Below are positions 10,362 to 21,709 of a DNA stretch of 32,929 nucleotides, one piece after another. How positions within the stretch are numbered: the stretch's first letter is position 1; the number at the start of each line of letters is the position of its first letter. The translations under genes and the position numbers were made by a program. The DNA lies in the NCBI GenBank assembly GCA_051453625.1, contig JBOZIK010000001.1, forward strand, positions 179,736,755 through 179,769,683. The letters run 5' to 3'. The DNA comes from Welwitschia mirabilis. Its lineage: Eukaryota > Gnetophyta > Gnetopsida > Welwitschiales. Below the pieces are notes generated by a model. The model worked only from the letters and a program-made list of their open reading frames with translations, made no database searches and was not told the DNA's origin.

Positions 10362-10430
10362 TCAATTATCTATGACTATGTAATAAAATATGCTTTTTTA
10401 TTACTAGCTTGTTGCATGATATTGAAAAAT

Positions 10431-10665
10431 TTATCACCAAGTGATAAGTAAGGATAGAGGAATACTTAACTTTGAATCTCCCTTATCGATACATAATAAC
10501 ATCAATTAAGTAAGACACATTATAGTTATTATCACGTGGTGATAAGTTCTCTTTGTCACTTATTATTGCTAAGTAATAAATCTAAGATAAGCTTCCTTTT
10601 ATATTGCTAAGTGATATGCTGTTTGAACAATATCCAATGTTTTTATTGTTATCACCACATGGTAA
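10431..10665. promoter_or_regulatory. Palindrome cluster TTATCAC-NNN-GTGATAA, copy 2
   Basis: Perfect inverted repeats lie at 10431-10447 (centre CAA) and 10529-10545 (centre GTG), with a partly kept one, TTATCACCACATGGTAA, near 10649-10665. The second palindrome's arms are unchanged from copy 1 while its centre differs (ATG in copy 1, GTG here). The change creates a CACGTG core. Confidence 0.6.
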
Positions 10666-11347
10666 AATGAACTATACTCCTTATTGTATACCTATCTCCT
10701 GACTATAAGATAAAACATAGTTAAATATGCTTATTGCTGACTTATCATATAACAATAAGGTTGGCGACTGTAAAAAATTAAAAATATGCTTTAATTTAAA
10801 TAAAATTATTACAATTAAATTAAATGATTCACATTAAAAAATATTTAGATTCACTTGCGCTTTTGGGATCCATTTTGTGAAAGCTAGTCCTCTCATCCTA
10901 AAGCACCATGGATCCCTTGCTATTACTTCATCTCTATCCTTTTCATTGTGAGACTAAAATAGTACCAAACCATCTGGTATGGTAATGACTTGGGCTATAA
11001 TAAATCCTATTCATTTCGTAGCCCTTAGTTTAGGATCTAACAAAACAAATATACCTATAAGAGTGTATTAAAATCTTTTTTTAATCTCTGCACATGCACT
11101 ATCATCTATATCTAGAACCAAGATGTTGCCATCTTTGGATAAATTTGCTTTCTTCGTTGCCATTGAACATACTCTTGAAGAAAAATCCTAAATAACTGAA
11201 AATGAAAAACTTAACTAAAAATGCCCCTTCACCTAGTTGTGATGCTTGTTCTAATGCCAAAACCTTCCCCTATTCCTTATCACCTCTTTCCTAGCTGCTA
11301 CTGCTCTGATCTACCCCTGCTCTTCTTGATCTTGATTACCACTCTCT

Positions 11348-11354
11348 TATAAAA
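11348..11354 (+). promoter_or_regulatory. TATA-box candidate, copy 2
   Basis: This is the counterpart of the TATAAAACCCC motif at 5834 and is identical in sequence. Confidence 0.35.
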
Positions 11355-13455
11355 CCCCTTCCAATTTCATGCTACTTGTAGATCCATACTATCTTATATC
11401 TTTGATTTCATAATAATTCTCTCTTTAATTTGTTTGGAATTTATGATAGGGTGACGTGCTTGTACTCAACCTTTATCCTCCTATAGAACTCTCNNNNNNN
11501 NNNNNNNNNNNNNNNNNNNNNNNNNNNNNNNNNNNNNNNNNNNNNNNNNNNNNNNNNNNNNNNNNNNNNNNNNNNNNNNNNNNNNNNNNNNNNATCCTCC
11601 TATAGAACTCTCTCACTTGGCTATTTAAACATTTCCTATATTCATGCTTAACAAACTAAGTTAAACTATGATGAATCATTTCCCATGTAATTCCAAGCTA
11701 TATATCTCAATTCATTTAGCATAATTACATTCTAGGATTAAGGTGTCTTCTTGGAAATGTATCCTTTTCCCTATAACGACTTATGAAAATGTCATAAGTA
11801 TGGTGACAGTAGGATCCTTAGTAGGGGAGTNNNNNNNNNNNNNNNNNNNNNNNNNNNNNNNNNNNNNNNNNNNNNNNNNNNNNNNNNNNNNNNNNNNNNN
11901 NNNNNNNNNNNNNNNNNNNNNNNNNNNNNNGAGTTATGTAAAGATAGATGCTATGATGCTCAACATCCTAAAATTTCTTGCTATTTTCCTTGAGTAAGTA
12001 TATTTCTTTTCTTGGAATAATCTCACAGATAATTAAATCTAATAAAAGAATACATAAATGAATATCAACAGGAATCCTTATAAATGACATTATGATGTTC
12101 TAAAGAAACAAAATTAATAATTCCTTAATTTATGCAAAGAGAGAGTAAGATTTTGAATGGTAAATGAGGGAAAAAAAGGTTTTGCATGAAATATTTTCTA
12201 CTAAAATTTAATAGATTCCATATCAACCTACTTTCAAGAACAACCTTTTTATTTAACTAGTTTGAAAGTGAATTTTAAAAAAGAAACTATATTATGAAGA
12301 TGAAGATAATCAAGGATCTTTTAATGGAAAGAATAGAGGAAGAAAGGATTACATTATACTATATGCCCTTGAGATACTTGGATGTTTCTTTCTACAAGTG
12401 TAAGAAAAGATTAGATGAATGTGCCTTTCTATTAAGTGTAAGAAAAAATTAGATGAAGGTGACTTTACACTTAGTATAAGAGAAGCTTGAATGCAATAAA
12501 GTTCAAAATCTAGAAATATTAGAATCTATGAAAAGGGATTTTAAAACATTATTATTATGTAAATAGGAAGTTTCATGTGCCTTTTTAAAAGTACTACATG
12601 TTTTGAAATTTTAAAGACGGTGAAGGAAAAAGAAGGGCATAGACACAACATTTATTGTTTGACAAATGATGAATAAAATAAAGTAAATGTCAAGCCTTCA
12701 TTCAAATAAACATTTTGACTTTCATTTCCTTCAAAAATAATCAATAGTATTACTTTATTAAAATCTCAATATATCCAAAGAGTGAAAAATGAAAAGAAAG
12801 CTAAGAAAAAGAGTTCTAAATCATTCTCATTTCATATAAAGTACAAAATATGAAAAAAATAAACATAAACCAATTACAAGAGGGCATCTCTCAAGAGGAA
12901 ATTAAAAAGAAAGAAAGAAAGAAACAAAAGAAAAATTCCCACTAAAAAAATAAGAATATTGAAAAAAGATGGATCTAAACTATGAGGTTAAGGGCCCAAC
13001 TAGTGATGAAATATTGGAAATGATAACATACACATAAAGAAAGCTATCCTTATATAGGAAATCACATGGAAGAGGAGAAATAAATCATGAGAAAAATAAC
13101 AAATGACATTTTTACCCTACTGACAATGGGATTAATATTTTTTAATTACTCATCTATTGCTAGGTGATAAAGCTATAATAGATTTTAAAAATCCTATTAC
13201 AAATCTATCACTTGATATTTATATGTGATAATGGCTTTTATACATGAACTCGAATTTGTTGATTTAGCTATCATTGCATAATAACTTAGGATAGACATTA
13301 GTGAAAATTTAAGAGCTAATTGCTTAAGGAATAAGTTATGACATAGTAGTTGATACTATCATGTTATTATTAAGTGATTTATAAGTTATAAATGAGAAAT
13401 AAGATTTAATCTCATGTTTATCCCCTAGCAATAGGACTAGAGCTTGTCCACAAAT

Positions 13456-16025
13456 GATTTTATTATATATTTATTAAAAAATATTATTACTAAAAAAGGA
13501 GAATTTATTTCTAATTTACACATGTAGTCTTATCACAATACTATCATTGAGTGATAAGACTCATTTTAAAATATAATAATTTATTTACAAATTTAATATG
13601 ATTAAACAGATATGGTCATGACCATGTCTTTATCTCGTGGCTATTGTCACATGTTAAGGCACTACACAAACATGCAAAAAAATCTATGACTTAACTAATT
13701 TAGGTATAGTAGTCATATTTTACATATCAAAATTTAGAAAAACCATGTTAGGGAAAAGAATACATTACTCATTATAATGCCTTATCCTTTTCATAAAGTA
13801 AGGTAAATAGTGTTATATATGGGAACATTTAAAGGGTTGGTTTCTTAGTCTATGATTTAAACATTATTGTTCTATCTTACCACCTACATCTAATCATTTA
13901 GACCTCATCTAGGGCTTCACAAATTTTCTTAACATATACATTTCCATTATTTTCAAAGGTTTCTTAAAAAGATTTAATTAGTTAATACCAAGGAAGACAC
14001 ATCATTCTTAGATTATAAATGTTATTTTCTTTTTCAATGGAGTTTAGTAGGAGTCAAGTCAAGTCATCTCTAAGGTTATGAATGTGTGTTGTTATTATTT
14101 GCGAGCCCTTAAAATGTTTTATAATACCTACTAGTGAAAGATTGAGGAAGGAAAAAGTAATGAGAAGCTAATATAAAGTGCACACTATCAAGGAGCCTTG
14201 TCAATGCACTTGGTCATTTCATTTTTATCCCTTATTAACAATCCAAAGACAAGGGGTTTATTCTTGATCTAGATATGTTATTTTGAATAGACTCATCCTA
14301 TTCTAGATTTTGGGTTTAAATATTATGTTCATTATCAAAGGAGGATTTGTCCTTATTATGAGGATTACTTAGACTTTTGATCCCATAATAAGGCGATACA
14401 TTACATTAGTCCCATATAAAAGCTATAACATTTGCTCTAAGACACTCTTAACATGCCCTAGAATTGATGTCTAAAAAGTGAATTTCTCCTTGATAAATGA
14501 TTTTCTACTAAATGTTGACACACTCTTAATATAAAATTTAGAATGTTACGTTTGGTTATGAACACTAATAAAGATGAAATAATATATTCATAAAGAACAT
14601 TAATCAAAGGGATTTCCATCTTATTGTATGAAATTTGACAATTTTTTCTTGATAAAAATTGCTTATTAAATGGTAGTTNNNNNNNNNNNNNNNNNNNNNN
14701 NNNNNNNNNNNNNNNNNNNNNNNNNNNNNNNNNNNNNNNNNNNNNNNNNNNNNNNNNNNNNNNNNNNNNNNNNNNNNNTGAAATTTAACAATTTTTTCTT
14801 AATAAAAATTGCTTATTAAATGGTAGTTATTTTTTTGATAGTAGCTATAGGGTATTAAGAACCATCTAACCATAGCCTTAAAGGAGGTATAAATCAAATA
14901 TAAATCCTATGAAGACTTAATCTAACTTAGAATATTATAGTTCACTTTCCTTCTTATATTTGCTAGTCTGATAGCAAATGATTAGTTAAAAAAAATATTA
15001 TAGAACAAGTAGAGATAGAAGCAGTGATATGAGGAAATATGGGTGAATAAAGATATGGTCAAATTCAATAATGGAAATGAAGGGTAGATGATAGCAAAAT
15101 TATGAATTTAGCTAAAATATTCACAAGTTACATGTACATGATTAGTAATCACTATGTTGTAAAGATGAAATTGATAATTTATGATGCTCATTAGAGATTT
15201 AATCACATAATCATATACTTATTTAATGTTAATTAAGTTAGATCTTGAGATATTGATTTCATATTATTTAGTGAAAATAAGGAATCTTCATACTGATGTA
15301 TAGAAGAATAGAATAATAGGATTATTTATTTTTGAGATGTGAATTTTTCCTTTTCATACTAATCAAATTCTACCAAGGTTTTAGAGTTTAGATTTTGACA
15401 GTGAATTATAGGAGTGTAATTGAAAACACTATAGTATGAGATTTTGAAAGTGGTATAGGAAAAGAGTATTGCATGAAAGAATAGATAGTTTACAGAAATG
15501 AAAAGCATATACATAGAATCGAATGTTTCTAACTGAGTTTGTAGAGATATAAATCACATAGATAGGTTCTTATGTTACTAACTATTGCATAACTTCATAT
15601 TTTGTATTTAACACATTATTTAACAAATATGTTTTTTTATGGATTTTCTACTATAGGAATTTTCTTTTTTATGACTTCTTTATCTTTCTTATGCCTTGCT
15701 TGATTAATAATTTCACATAGTAGAATCTTATATAGATGACTATAGCTTTGAAGTGGAACTCTTTCATGTAATAATAGCCATGAGAGAAGAAAAATGATGA
15801 AGGAAAATTAAAAGAAAAAAAAAATAATGGGCTATACTAGTTGATTTTATTATTATACAAGAGCATGAAAAGGGTTAATCATCAAAATTATGGTCAAAAT
15901 GCATAATGATATTCTTCATAATATCAACATCCTAATAAAGTTAGAATGATGATATCATTTCATACTAACCAATATTAAAGTAAATAAGAGGTTATAAGAC
16001 AATTCAATTATTGAAAAATGTTTAG
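13456..16025. other. Repeat-like intergenic DNA; no gene recognised
   Basis: I found no protein motif on either strand. An 11-bp perfect inverted repeat lies at 13526-13536 and 13551-13561 (AGTCTTATCAC and GTGATAAGACT). A 14-bp palindrome, ATGGTCATGACCAT, is near 13613-13626. A 100-N gap at 14679-14778 is flanked by a 50-base repeat (14629-14678 and 14779-14828). The left edge of the copia element ends the stretch. Confidence 0.45.
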
Positions 16026-17969
16026 TGCCTGTAGGATCGAGAACCCTAGAGGGCAGGGTAACACCAGGGATTTGGGGGGGGGGGGGTGTAGGGGAGGGTT
16101 GAATAGGATTCTAAAATTTAAATAAATAACTTCATAATAATAACTTTGCTTGAAAACAACACTAAAAACTTATGAAAGTAGACTAAAACTATTCTAAAAA
16201 ATGAAAGAATAGAAAGCACAGAAATACCAATGAGAAGCACATAAGATTTATAAGCCCGATCTGGATCTATATTAATCTCTTTCCAGGTATTCTATGTTCA
16301 CCTATAATCTTTACAAATGGACTTTTCTAAGGCTCAGTATCAACCTTTTGCAATAAAGCAAAGTGGTGACAATGATATGTTGAAATGCATAGGTATCACT
16401 TGATCTTTGGTTGAAGAATAGTATTGATGCACTTATTTAGGAGATGGTACAATCTAAAAACATAGAGTATAATAGAATCGATCAAGTATGCAATGATAAC
16501 AATATTTCTTAGTTCATTTTAGGTCAGGTATGAGATGCTAATGAGTACAATGAATGATTTCAAAAATATTCAAAAGTGGTATAGTGATTTCGACTCTTAG
16601 NNNNNNNNNNATCAAATATATAGAAAAAGACTTTTAGAATTTTTACAAGTAAAAAGATCTTTCAAAGAATATAAAATAAACACATAATGACTAGAAAAAT
16701 TCATTGTTTATTACAACTGTTCAACCCCTGAAAAGTCCAGTCGACCCCATCTTGTGCCTTCACTTAAATTGGTTACCCTTGTATTCTTTCGGTCGACCCT
16801 TGTTTCTTATGACTTCATATTCAGTTAACCCCTTAAGANNNNNNNNNNNNNNNNNNNNNNNNNNNNNNNNNNNNNNNNNNNNNNNNNNNNNNNNNNNNNN
16901 NNNNNNNNNNNNNNNNNNNNNNNNNNNNNNNNNNNNNNATGCAATGATAACAATCATTCTTAGTTCATTTTAGGTCAGGCATGAGATGCTAATGAGTATA
17001 ATGAATGATTTCAAAAATATTCAAAAGTGGTATAGTGATTTCGACTCTTAGCAAATATATAGCAAAAGACTTTTAGAATTTTTACAAGTAAAAAGATCTT
17101 TTAACGAATATAAAATAAACACATAATGGCTAGAAAAATTCATTTTTTATCATAACTGTTTAACCCCTTAAAAGTTCAGTCGACCCCATCTTGTGCCTTC
17201 ACTTAAATTGGTTACCCTTATGTTCTTCCGGTCGACCCTTGTTTCTTATGACTTCATATTCAGTTAATCCCTCAAGATCCAGTTAACTATTCATCTGGTT
17301 ACCTGCATATTTATTTAGTCATTCCCTTGATCAAGAAAAAATCTATTAGTTTTCTATTCTAGCTCCGGTTGACTCCATAAAGGTCCAATTGATCTCTTGC
17401 TAATAAAAGAGTGAATGAAACTCTAGGTTTGGTTAATCCTTCAGGAATCTAATCAACTCCTTAACAAGTGGCTAAGAAGTATTAGGTGCCTAGTGCTCAT
17501 GTCTAATCGATTACTCAAGTATTTGGTCAACCCCTTCATGATTGGCTGAGAAGTATTAGATGCACAGTGCTCAAGTTTAGTCAACCCCTCCGGTATTCTG
17601 TCGATCCCCTAATGATCGACTGAGAAGTATCTAATGCATAGTGCTTTAGTATGATTGACTCCTCAAGTATCTAGTCGACCCCTTGATGATTAGCTGAGAA
17701 GAATTGATGTTCAAGTACATAGGTGCAGTTGACTCCTCATGTGTCTGGTTGACCCTTCTAAATTCAGCTCTTGTTTCAGGTGTGGTTAACTCCTTAGAAT
17801 TCCCATCAACCCCTTAGAAGGGTATAAAATATTGACAAGTTTAGAATCAAAATGTGATAAACTATTTTAGCTTCTGACCTGCAATGACCAATATTTTCTG
17901 CATAAGATACAAAATGTTTTACTAAATAGAAAACATTAGTTTAACATCAAATTGGTAAATAATAACTCA
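16026..17969 (-). repeat. 3' LTR of the copia element
   Basis: This repeats 25592-27019 in the same orientation, from the GGGGTGAATA block near its left end to the AAAACATTAGTTTAACATCA block at its right. The right edge is set by CA at 17968-17969 beside the polypurine tract; the left by TG at 16026 or 16030. It is inflated by a 100-N gap (16839-16938) with a repeated flank (16488-16838 and 16939-17277), so the true length is probably near 1.5 kb. About 60 bases present in the other LTR (about 25767-25826) are missing here after GCACATAAGATTTA. A run of 13 G at 16074-16086 is not shared with the other LTR. Confidence 0.85.
17438..17733. repeat. Four 74-bp tandem repeats in the 3' LTR
   Basis: The anchor GCTGAGAAG (with variants) starts at 17471, 17545, 17619 and 17693, exactly 74 bases apart. 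Each unit also contains a TGCATAGTGCT-like block and two copies of a GTCGACC-like motif (GTCGACCCC, GTCAACCCC, GTTGACTCC). The same four units at the same period are present in the partner LTR. Confidence 0.9.
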
Positions 17970-17973
17970 ATAA

Positions 17974-17985
17974 TCTTCCCCTTTG
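17974..17985 (-). promoter_or_regulatory. Polypurine tract
   Basis: On the minus strand this reads CAAAGGGGAAGA, followed within a few bases by TGAGTTATTA, the start of the 3' LTR. A polypurine tract next to the 3' LTR primes plus-strand DNA synthesis in LTR retrotransposons. Its position confirms the element's orientation. Confidence 0.8.
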
Positions 17986-19001
17986 ATATTGATGATAAAC
18001 TCTTTCTTAGTTGAAAATTTTAGATTTGAAACCCACCCACCCCCCTTAAATGCATATTAACTTTTGCAAAAGATATTGAACATTTTATATGAAATAGGAA
18101 ATTTTTTAAAAGTTTATAACTTGTGCCATAATTAAACAATTTGTAGTTCAATTTGTAAAAGATAAAAATGCCAAATTATATGTGATAAACAACATTTTGA
18201 TTATGAAATATTTAATAACTATAATATATAACAGAAATNNNNNNNNNNNNNNNNNNNNNNNNNNNNNNNNNNNNNNNNNNNNNNNNNNNNNNNNNNNNNN
18301 NNNNNNNNNNNNNNNNNNNNNNNNNNNNNNNNNNNNNNTCATAAGATATAATAGAAATTAGAGTTCATAATGAAAATAGATGTGCACTAAAAATGTGAGA
18401 TAGAAATTATAGAACATGAAAATCAAGTGCATTTCTATTACTAAAAGATGAACAGTATGATGAAAAGCACTCATCAAGAGTAGATACAACTGAAAGTAGT
18501 AGAAATAAGTAACTAATTCTCCCCCTTTTGACATCAATGATGAAGGAGAGAAGAAATATAAGCATAAGCATTTAAGAAACACAAGCATAAAAAGAGGATC
18601 AGTCAGATTCCTTGGCTTTCTCCTCTTTTGATTCNNNNNNNNNNNNNNNNNNNNNNNNNNNNNNNNNNNNNNNNNNNNNNNNNNNNNNNNNNNNNNNNNN
18701 NNNNNNNNNNNNNNNNNNNNNNNNNNNNNNNNNNTTAAATATCATAAGATATAACAAAAATTAGAGTTCAAAATGAAAATAGATGTGCACTAAAAATGTG
18801 AGATAGAAATTATAGAACATGAAAATCAAGTGCATTTTTATTAGTAAAAGATGAACAGTATGATGAAAAGAACTCATCAAGAGTAGATACAACTAAAAGT
18901 AGTAGAAATAAGTAACTAATTCTCCCCCTTTTGACATCAATGATGAAGGAGAGAAGAAATACAAGCATAAGCATTTTAGAAACACAAGCATAAAAAGAGG
19001 A
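17986..19001 (-). other. 3' untranslated region of the copia element with extra purine tracts
   Basis: This lies between the envelope-like ORF and the polypurine tract. Two 100-N gaps (18239-18338 and 18635-18734) bracket a segment, 18339-18634, that repeats 18742-19037 over 296 bases with few differences. Each copy contains a second purine tract on minus, TCAAAAGGGGGAGA (18519-18532 and 18921-18934). A 76-codon minus open frame at 18358-18588 falls in the repeat and shows no known motif. Confidence 0.6.
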
Positions 19002-20060
19002 TTAGTCAGATTCCTTGGATTTCTCCTCTTTTGATTCTTCTTTAGAATCTTCTTCTTCCTTTTACTCTTCTTCGACAGTCTTCTGTGCGAATATTTTGAC
19101 TTCTTCTAAAGTGGCTGCAATCTCATATTTAGCTACAATTAGAGCTTCTTTCATATGCCTGGTACGAGAGTCAATTTGCCTCAGGTATGAAAGGGTCTCC
19201 TCTAGTAAGGCTTGCTTTGGAGAAGGGAATTCTAAGGAATTCTTGGAACTTGTAAAGATATGCATGCTAGATAATGTCACACATCCAATAAGTGATATGG
19301 GATTAAGGATTTCAAGATTTGGATGAGATAGAACTCTATAATGATGATAAAGATTAGTAATCAACAACGAATAGGATAAGGCCCCAGTCTGATGATACTT
19401 TAACTAAAAGATAATATTTTTTAGTATTATGGTAAGGGCATTAATAGAGTTTCTACTTCCTATCAAATATATCAAATAGGTTCTAAAGTTGGAGGCCTTA
19501 TCACGATGACCCACCAAAGGTAAGAAATTATAGGTAAAAACTAAATGTAAAAACCTGTACTTTGGGGTAAGTACAAAAGTAAAAAGAGTTTGTTTTCAAC
19601 TATGAAACTTATCACAAAGTTCTCTTGTTACCTCTGCTTTGTCTTTTATAGAGTTACAAAGAGGCCAAAACTCATCATCATCTCTTAAAAGATTAGCAAT
19701 GGCAACAATGTAGTTTGTGGTAACCCTCATCTTCGTTTTCCAATCTAGGATTTCCAAGGTTGCATTGTTAGCATTATACAAAGCATTGCAATGGAAAATC
19801 CTAATGAGAAAAGGATAAGAAAGACTTGAAGCATCAAGAAAATAAGAAAGATCCAGATCTTGCAAAAGTTGGATCATATCTCTGATCTCCCTTGAATCTG
19901 AAGTGACAATAGCCCTTTCCTGGCACACTGGCTTCTTCTAAAACTTCTTATTGAACTTGTCTAAAGCTTCTTTAGACATACGCTAGTAGAAATAGTGATG
20001 ATCTCTGCTAGTAACCTCCTTTTCCCTTCTCCTAGAGGGTCCCTTAACTATTAAAACCAT
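19002..20060 (-). pseudogene. Envelope-like / putative plant transposon protein ORF of the copia element, broken
   Basis: A candidate ATG is at 20058-20060, with in-frame stops soon after it. The longest clean segment (19596-19928) contains YPFLIRIFHCNALY and YIVAIANLLRDDDEFW. The frame then continues through stops to GHRDKASNFRTYLIYLIG (near 19460-19510) and ALSYSLLITNLYHHYRV (near 19330-19380). It ends in a Glu/Lys/Ser-rich tail that stops at 19002-19004. These pieces resemble the family called putative plant transposon protein, with YPxLIRxFYxN, GHRD and LPYGMLLTxIF blocks. In SIRE-like elements such an ORF follows pol and has been called envelope-like. No signal peptide or membrane segment is clear. 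Function is unknown even for intact members. Confidence 0.6.
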
Positions 20061-20400
20061 GTCATAGGAACTTAGAGATAAGAAAAATTTAAAAGAGACA
20101 CTAGATCTGAAGGAGACAGGTGGCTAGAAGACAACAAAAAGGGTTTGGGATTCACTCACTTTTAAAAAGAAGTTCAATTAGGTGGGTTTTAATAAAGAAA
20201 TCAAGTCCACTAATTATTTTGCCACACTCTAACCCTACAGGTCTGGTTGACTAATTTGAGGTCTGGTTGACCCATCGAGACGCAAATCATAGTACTCTTA
20301 GGATCCAGGAAACTGGGTTTTCAGGACAGTTAGTCAATTACCTGTGGTTGACCAAATCACAGATCTATTTTATCATCCTACAATCAATTAGAAGATGGAG
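20061..20400 (-). other. Spacer between pol and the envelope-like ORF
   Basis: No domain is visible. The + strand has several GGTTGACC-like motifs (near 20240-20277 and 20345-20352), like the GTCGACC-type motifs that dominate the LTR repeats. An 85-codon + frame at 20267-20524 overlaps the RNase H relic on the other strand and is a shadow. Confidence 0.45.
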
Positions 20401-20911
20401 AGATAACCCTCATTTCATTTCAAAGATAAAGAAAATTATCAAAATTTATGGGTTTGGTAAAGATATTAGCACTTTGACAATTTGTACTAACAAAGTTCAT
20501 AGAAATGTTTTCTTTTTAATTTAATCTCTTAAAAAATGGTGTCTTAGTTTAATGTGTTTAGTTTTGGAATGTTGAGTAGGATTTTTATAAATATTTATTT
20601 CACTAGTATTATTATAAAAAATAGGAATCTATTTAAAAACTATACTAAAGTCCTTTAGCATTTCCTTCATCCAAAAGAGATGAGCATGACAACTCCTAGT
20701 TGTAATATACACAGCTTGTGCTGTTGAAAGGGAGATTGAGTTTTTCTTTTTACCAGCCCATATCATTAAGTATAATCTTAACAGAAAATAATTACCACTT
20801 ATGCTTTTTTTTATTATTCTTACATCTAGCTAATCTACATCATTGAATCCTGTAAGTTCAAAATATATCTCAGTTAGGTACCACAAGTCATAATCACATG
20901 TGTCTTTTATA
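20401..20911 (-). pseudogene. Ty1/copia RNase H domain, broken
   Basis: The minus strand reads LTGFNDVD (family GFSDADYAG) near 20830-20855, then KKSISGN (family RKSTSGT), then WAGKKKNSISLSTAQ (family WSSKKQNSVALSTAE) near 20710-20760. After these come RSCHAHLFWMKEML (family GSCCAQLLWMKQTL) and NPTQHSKTKHIKLRHHFLRD, a near-perfect match to the conserved RNase H end. RNase H removes the RNA template during reverse transcription. In STAEAEY both Glu positions are changed (Q and V), and one is a catalytic acid, so activity is lost. In-frame stops are also present. The upstream part lies in the adjoining 798-N gap. Confidence 0.85.
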
Positions 20912-21709
20912 NNNNNNNNNNNNNNNNNNNNNNNNNNNNNNNNNNNNNNNNNNNNNNNNNNNNNNNNNNNNNNNNNNNNNNNNNNNNNNNNNNNNNNNNN
21001 NNNNNNNNNNNNNNNNNNNNNNNNNNNNNNNNNNNNNNNNNNNNNNNNNNNNNNNNNNNNNNNNNNNNNNNNNNNNNNNNNNNNNNNNNNNNNNNNNNNN
21101 NNNNNNNNNNNNNNNNNNNNNNNNNNNNNNNNNNNNNNNNNNNNNNNNNNNNNNNNNNNNNNNNNNNNNNNNNNNNNNNNNNNNNNNNNNNNNNNNNNNN
21201 NNNNNNNNNNNNNNNNNNNNNNNNNNNNNNNNNNNNNNNNNNNNNNNNNNNNNNNNNNNNNNNNNNNNNNNNNNNNNNNNNNNNNNNNNNNNNNNNNNNN
21301 NNNNNNNNNNNNNNNNNNNNNNNNNNNNNNNNNNNNNNNNNNNNNNNNNNNNNNNNNNNNNNNNNNNNNNNNNNNNNNNNNNNNNNNNNNNNNNNNNNNN
21401 NNNNNNNNNNNNNNNNNNNNNNNNNNNNNNNNNNNNNNNNNNNNNNNNNNNNNNNNNNNNNNNNNNNNNNNNNNNNNNNNNNNNNNNNNNNNNNNNNNNN
21501 NNNNNNNNNNNNNNNNNNNNNNNNNNNNNNNNNNNNNNNNNNNNNNNNNNNNNNNNNNNNNNNNNNNNNNNNNNNNNNNNNNNNNNNNNNNNNNNNNNNN
21601 NNNNNNNNNNNNNNNNNNNNNNNNNNNNNNNNNNNNNNNNNNNNNNNNNNNNNNNNNNNNNNNNNNNNNNNNNNNNNNNNNNNNNNNNNNNNNNNNNNNN
21701 NNNNNNNNN
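20912..21709. other. Sized assembly gap of 798 N inside copia pol
   Basis: The gap falls between the RT palm (YVDD at 21867-21878, minus) and the RNase H relic. It should hold the RT thumb/connection and the start of RNase H. Open frames reported across it are N only. Confidence 0.9.

Larger units (their letters stand above)
7768..13455 (+). repeat. Tandem duplication, copy 2
   Basis: This is the second copy of the block described for 2700-7767, in the same orientation and order. It appears longer because it holds gaps at 8139-8148 (10 N), 9756-10361 (606 N), 11494-11593 and 11831-11930 (100 N each). At its right end similarity to copy 1 stops after CCACAAAT. The copy-1 left flank reads GTCAAATG and the copy-2 right flank CACAAATG, so a short shared CAAATG lies at the two outer breakpoints. 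Confidence 0.85.

Noticed and set aside
9693-10451. Long open frames on both strands over 9693-10451
   Set aside because: They consist almost wholly of N; only a few real codons lie at each end.
11743-11997. 84-codon + frame
   Set aside because: It spans a 100-N gap, and the matching sequence in block copy 1 (near 6110-6260) does not support a gene.
17438-17733. CRISPR-like array
   Set aside because: The 74-bp units are contiguous repeats without unique spacers, sit in an LTR and have a second copy in the partner LTR; the DNA is plant-like.
19015-19326. 103-codon + frame rich in Ser
   Set aside because: It is the antisense shadow of the Glu/Lys-rich tail of the envelope-like ORF.
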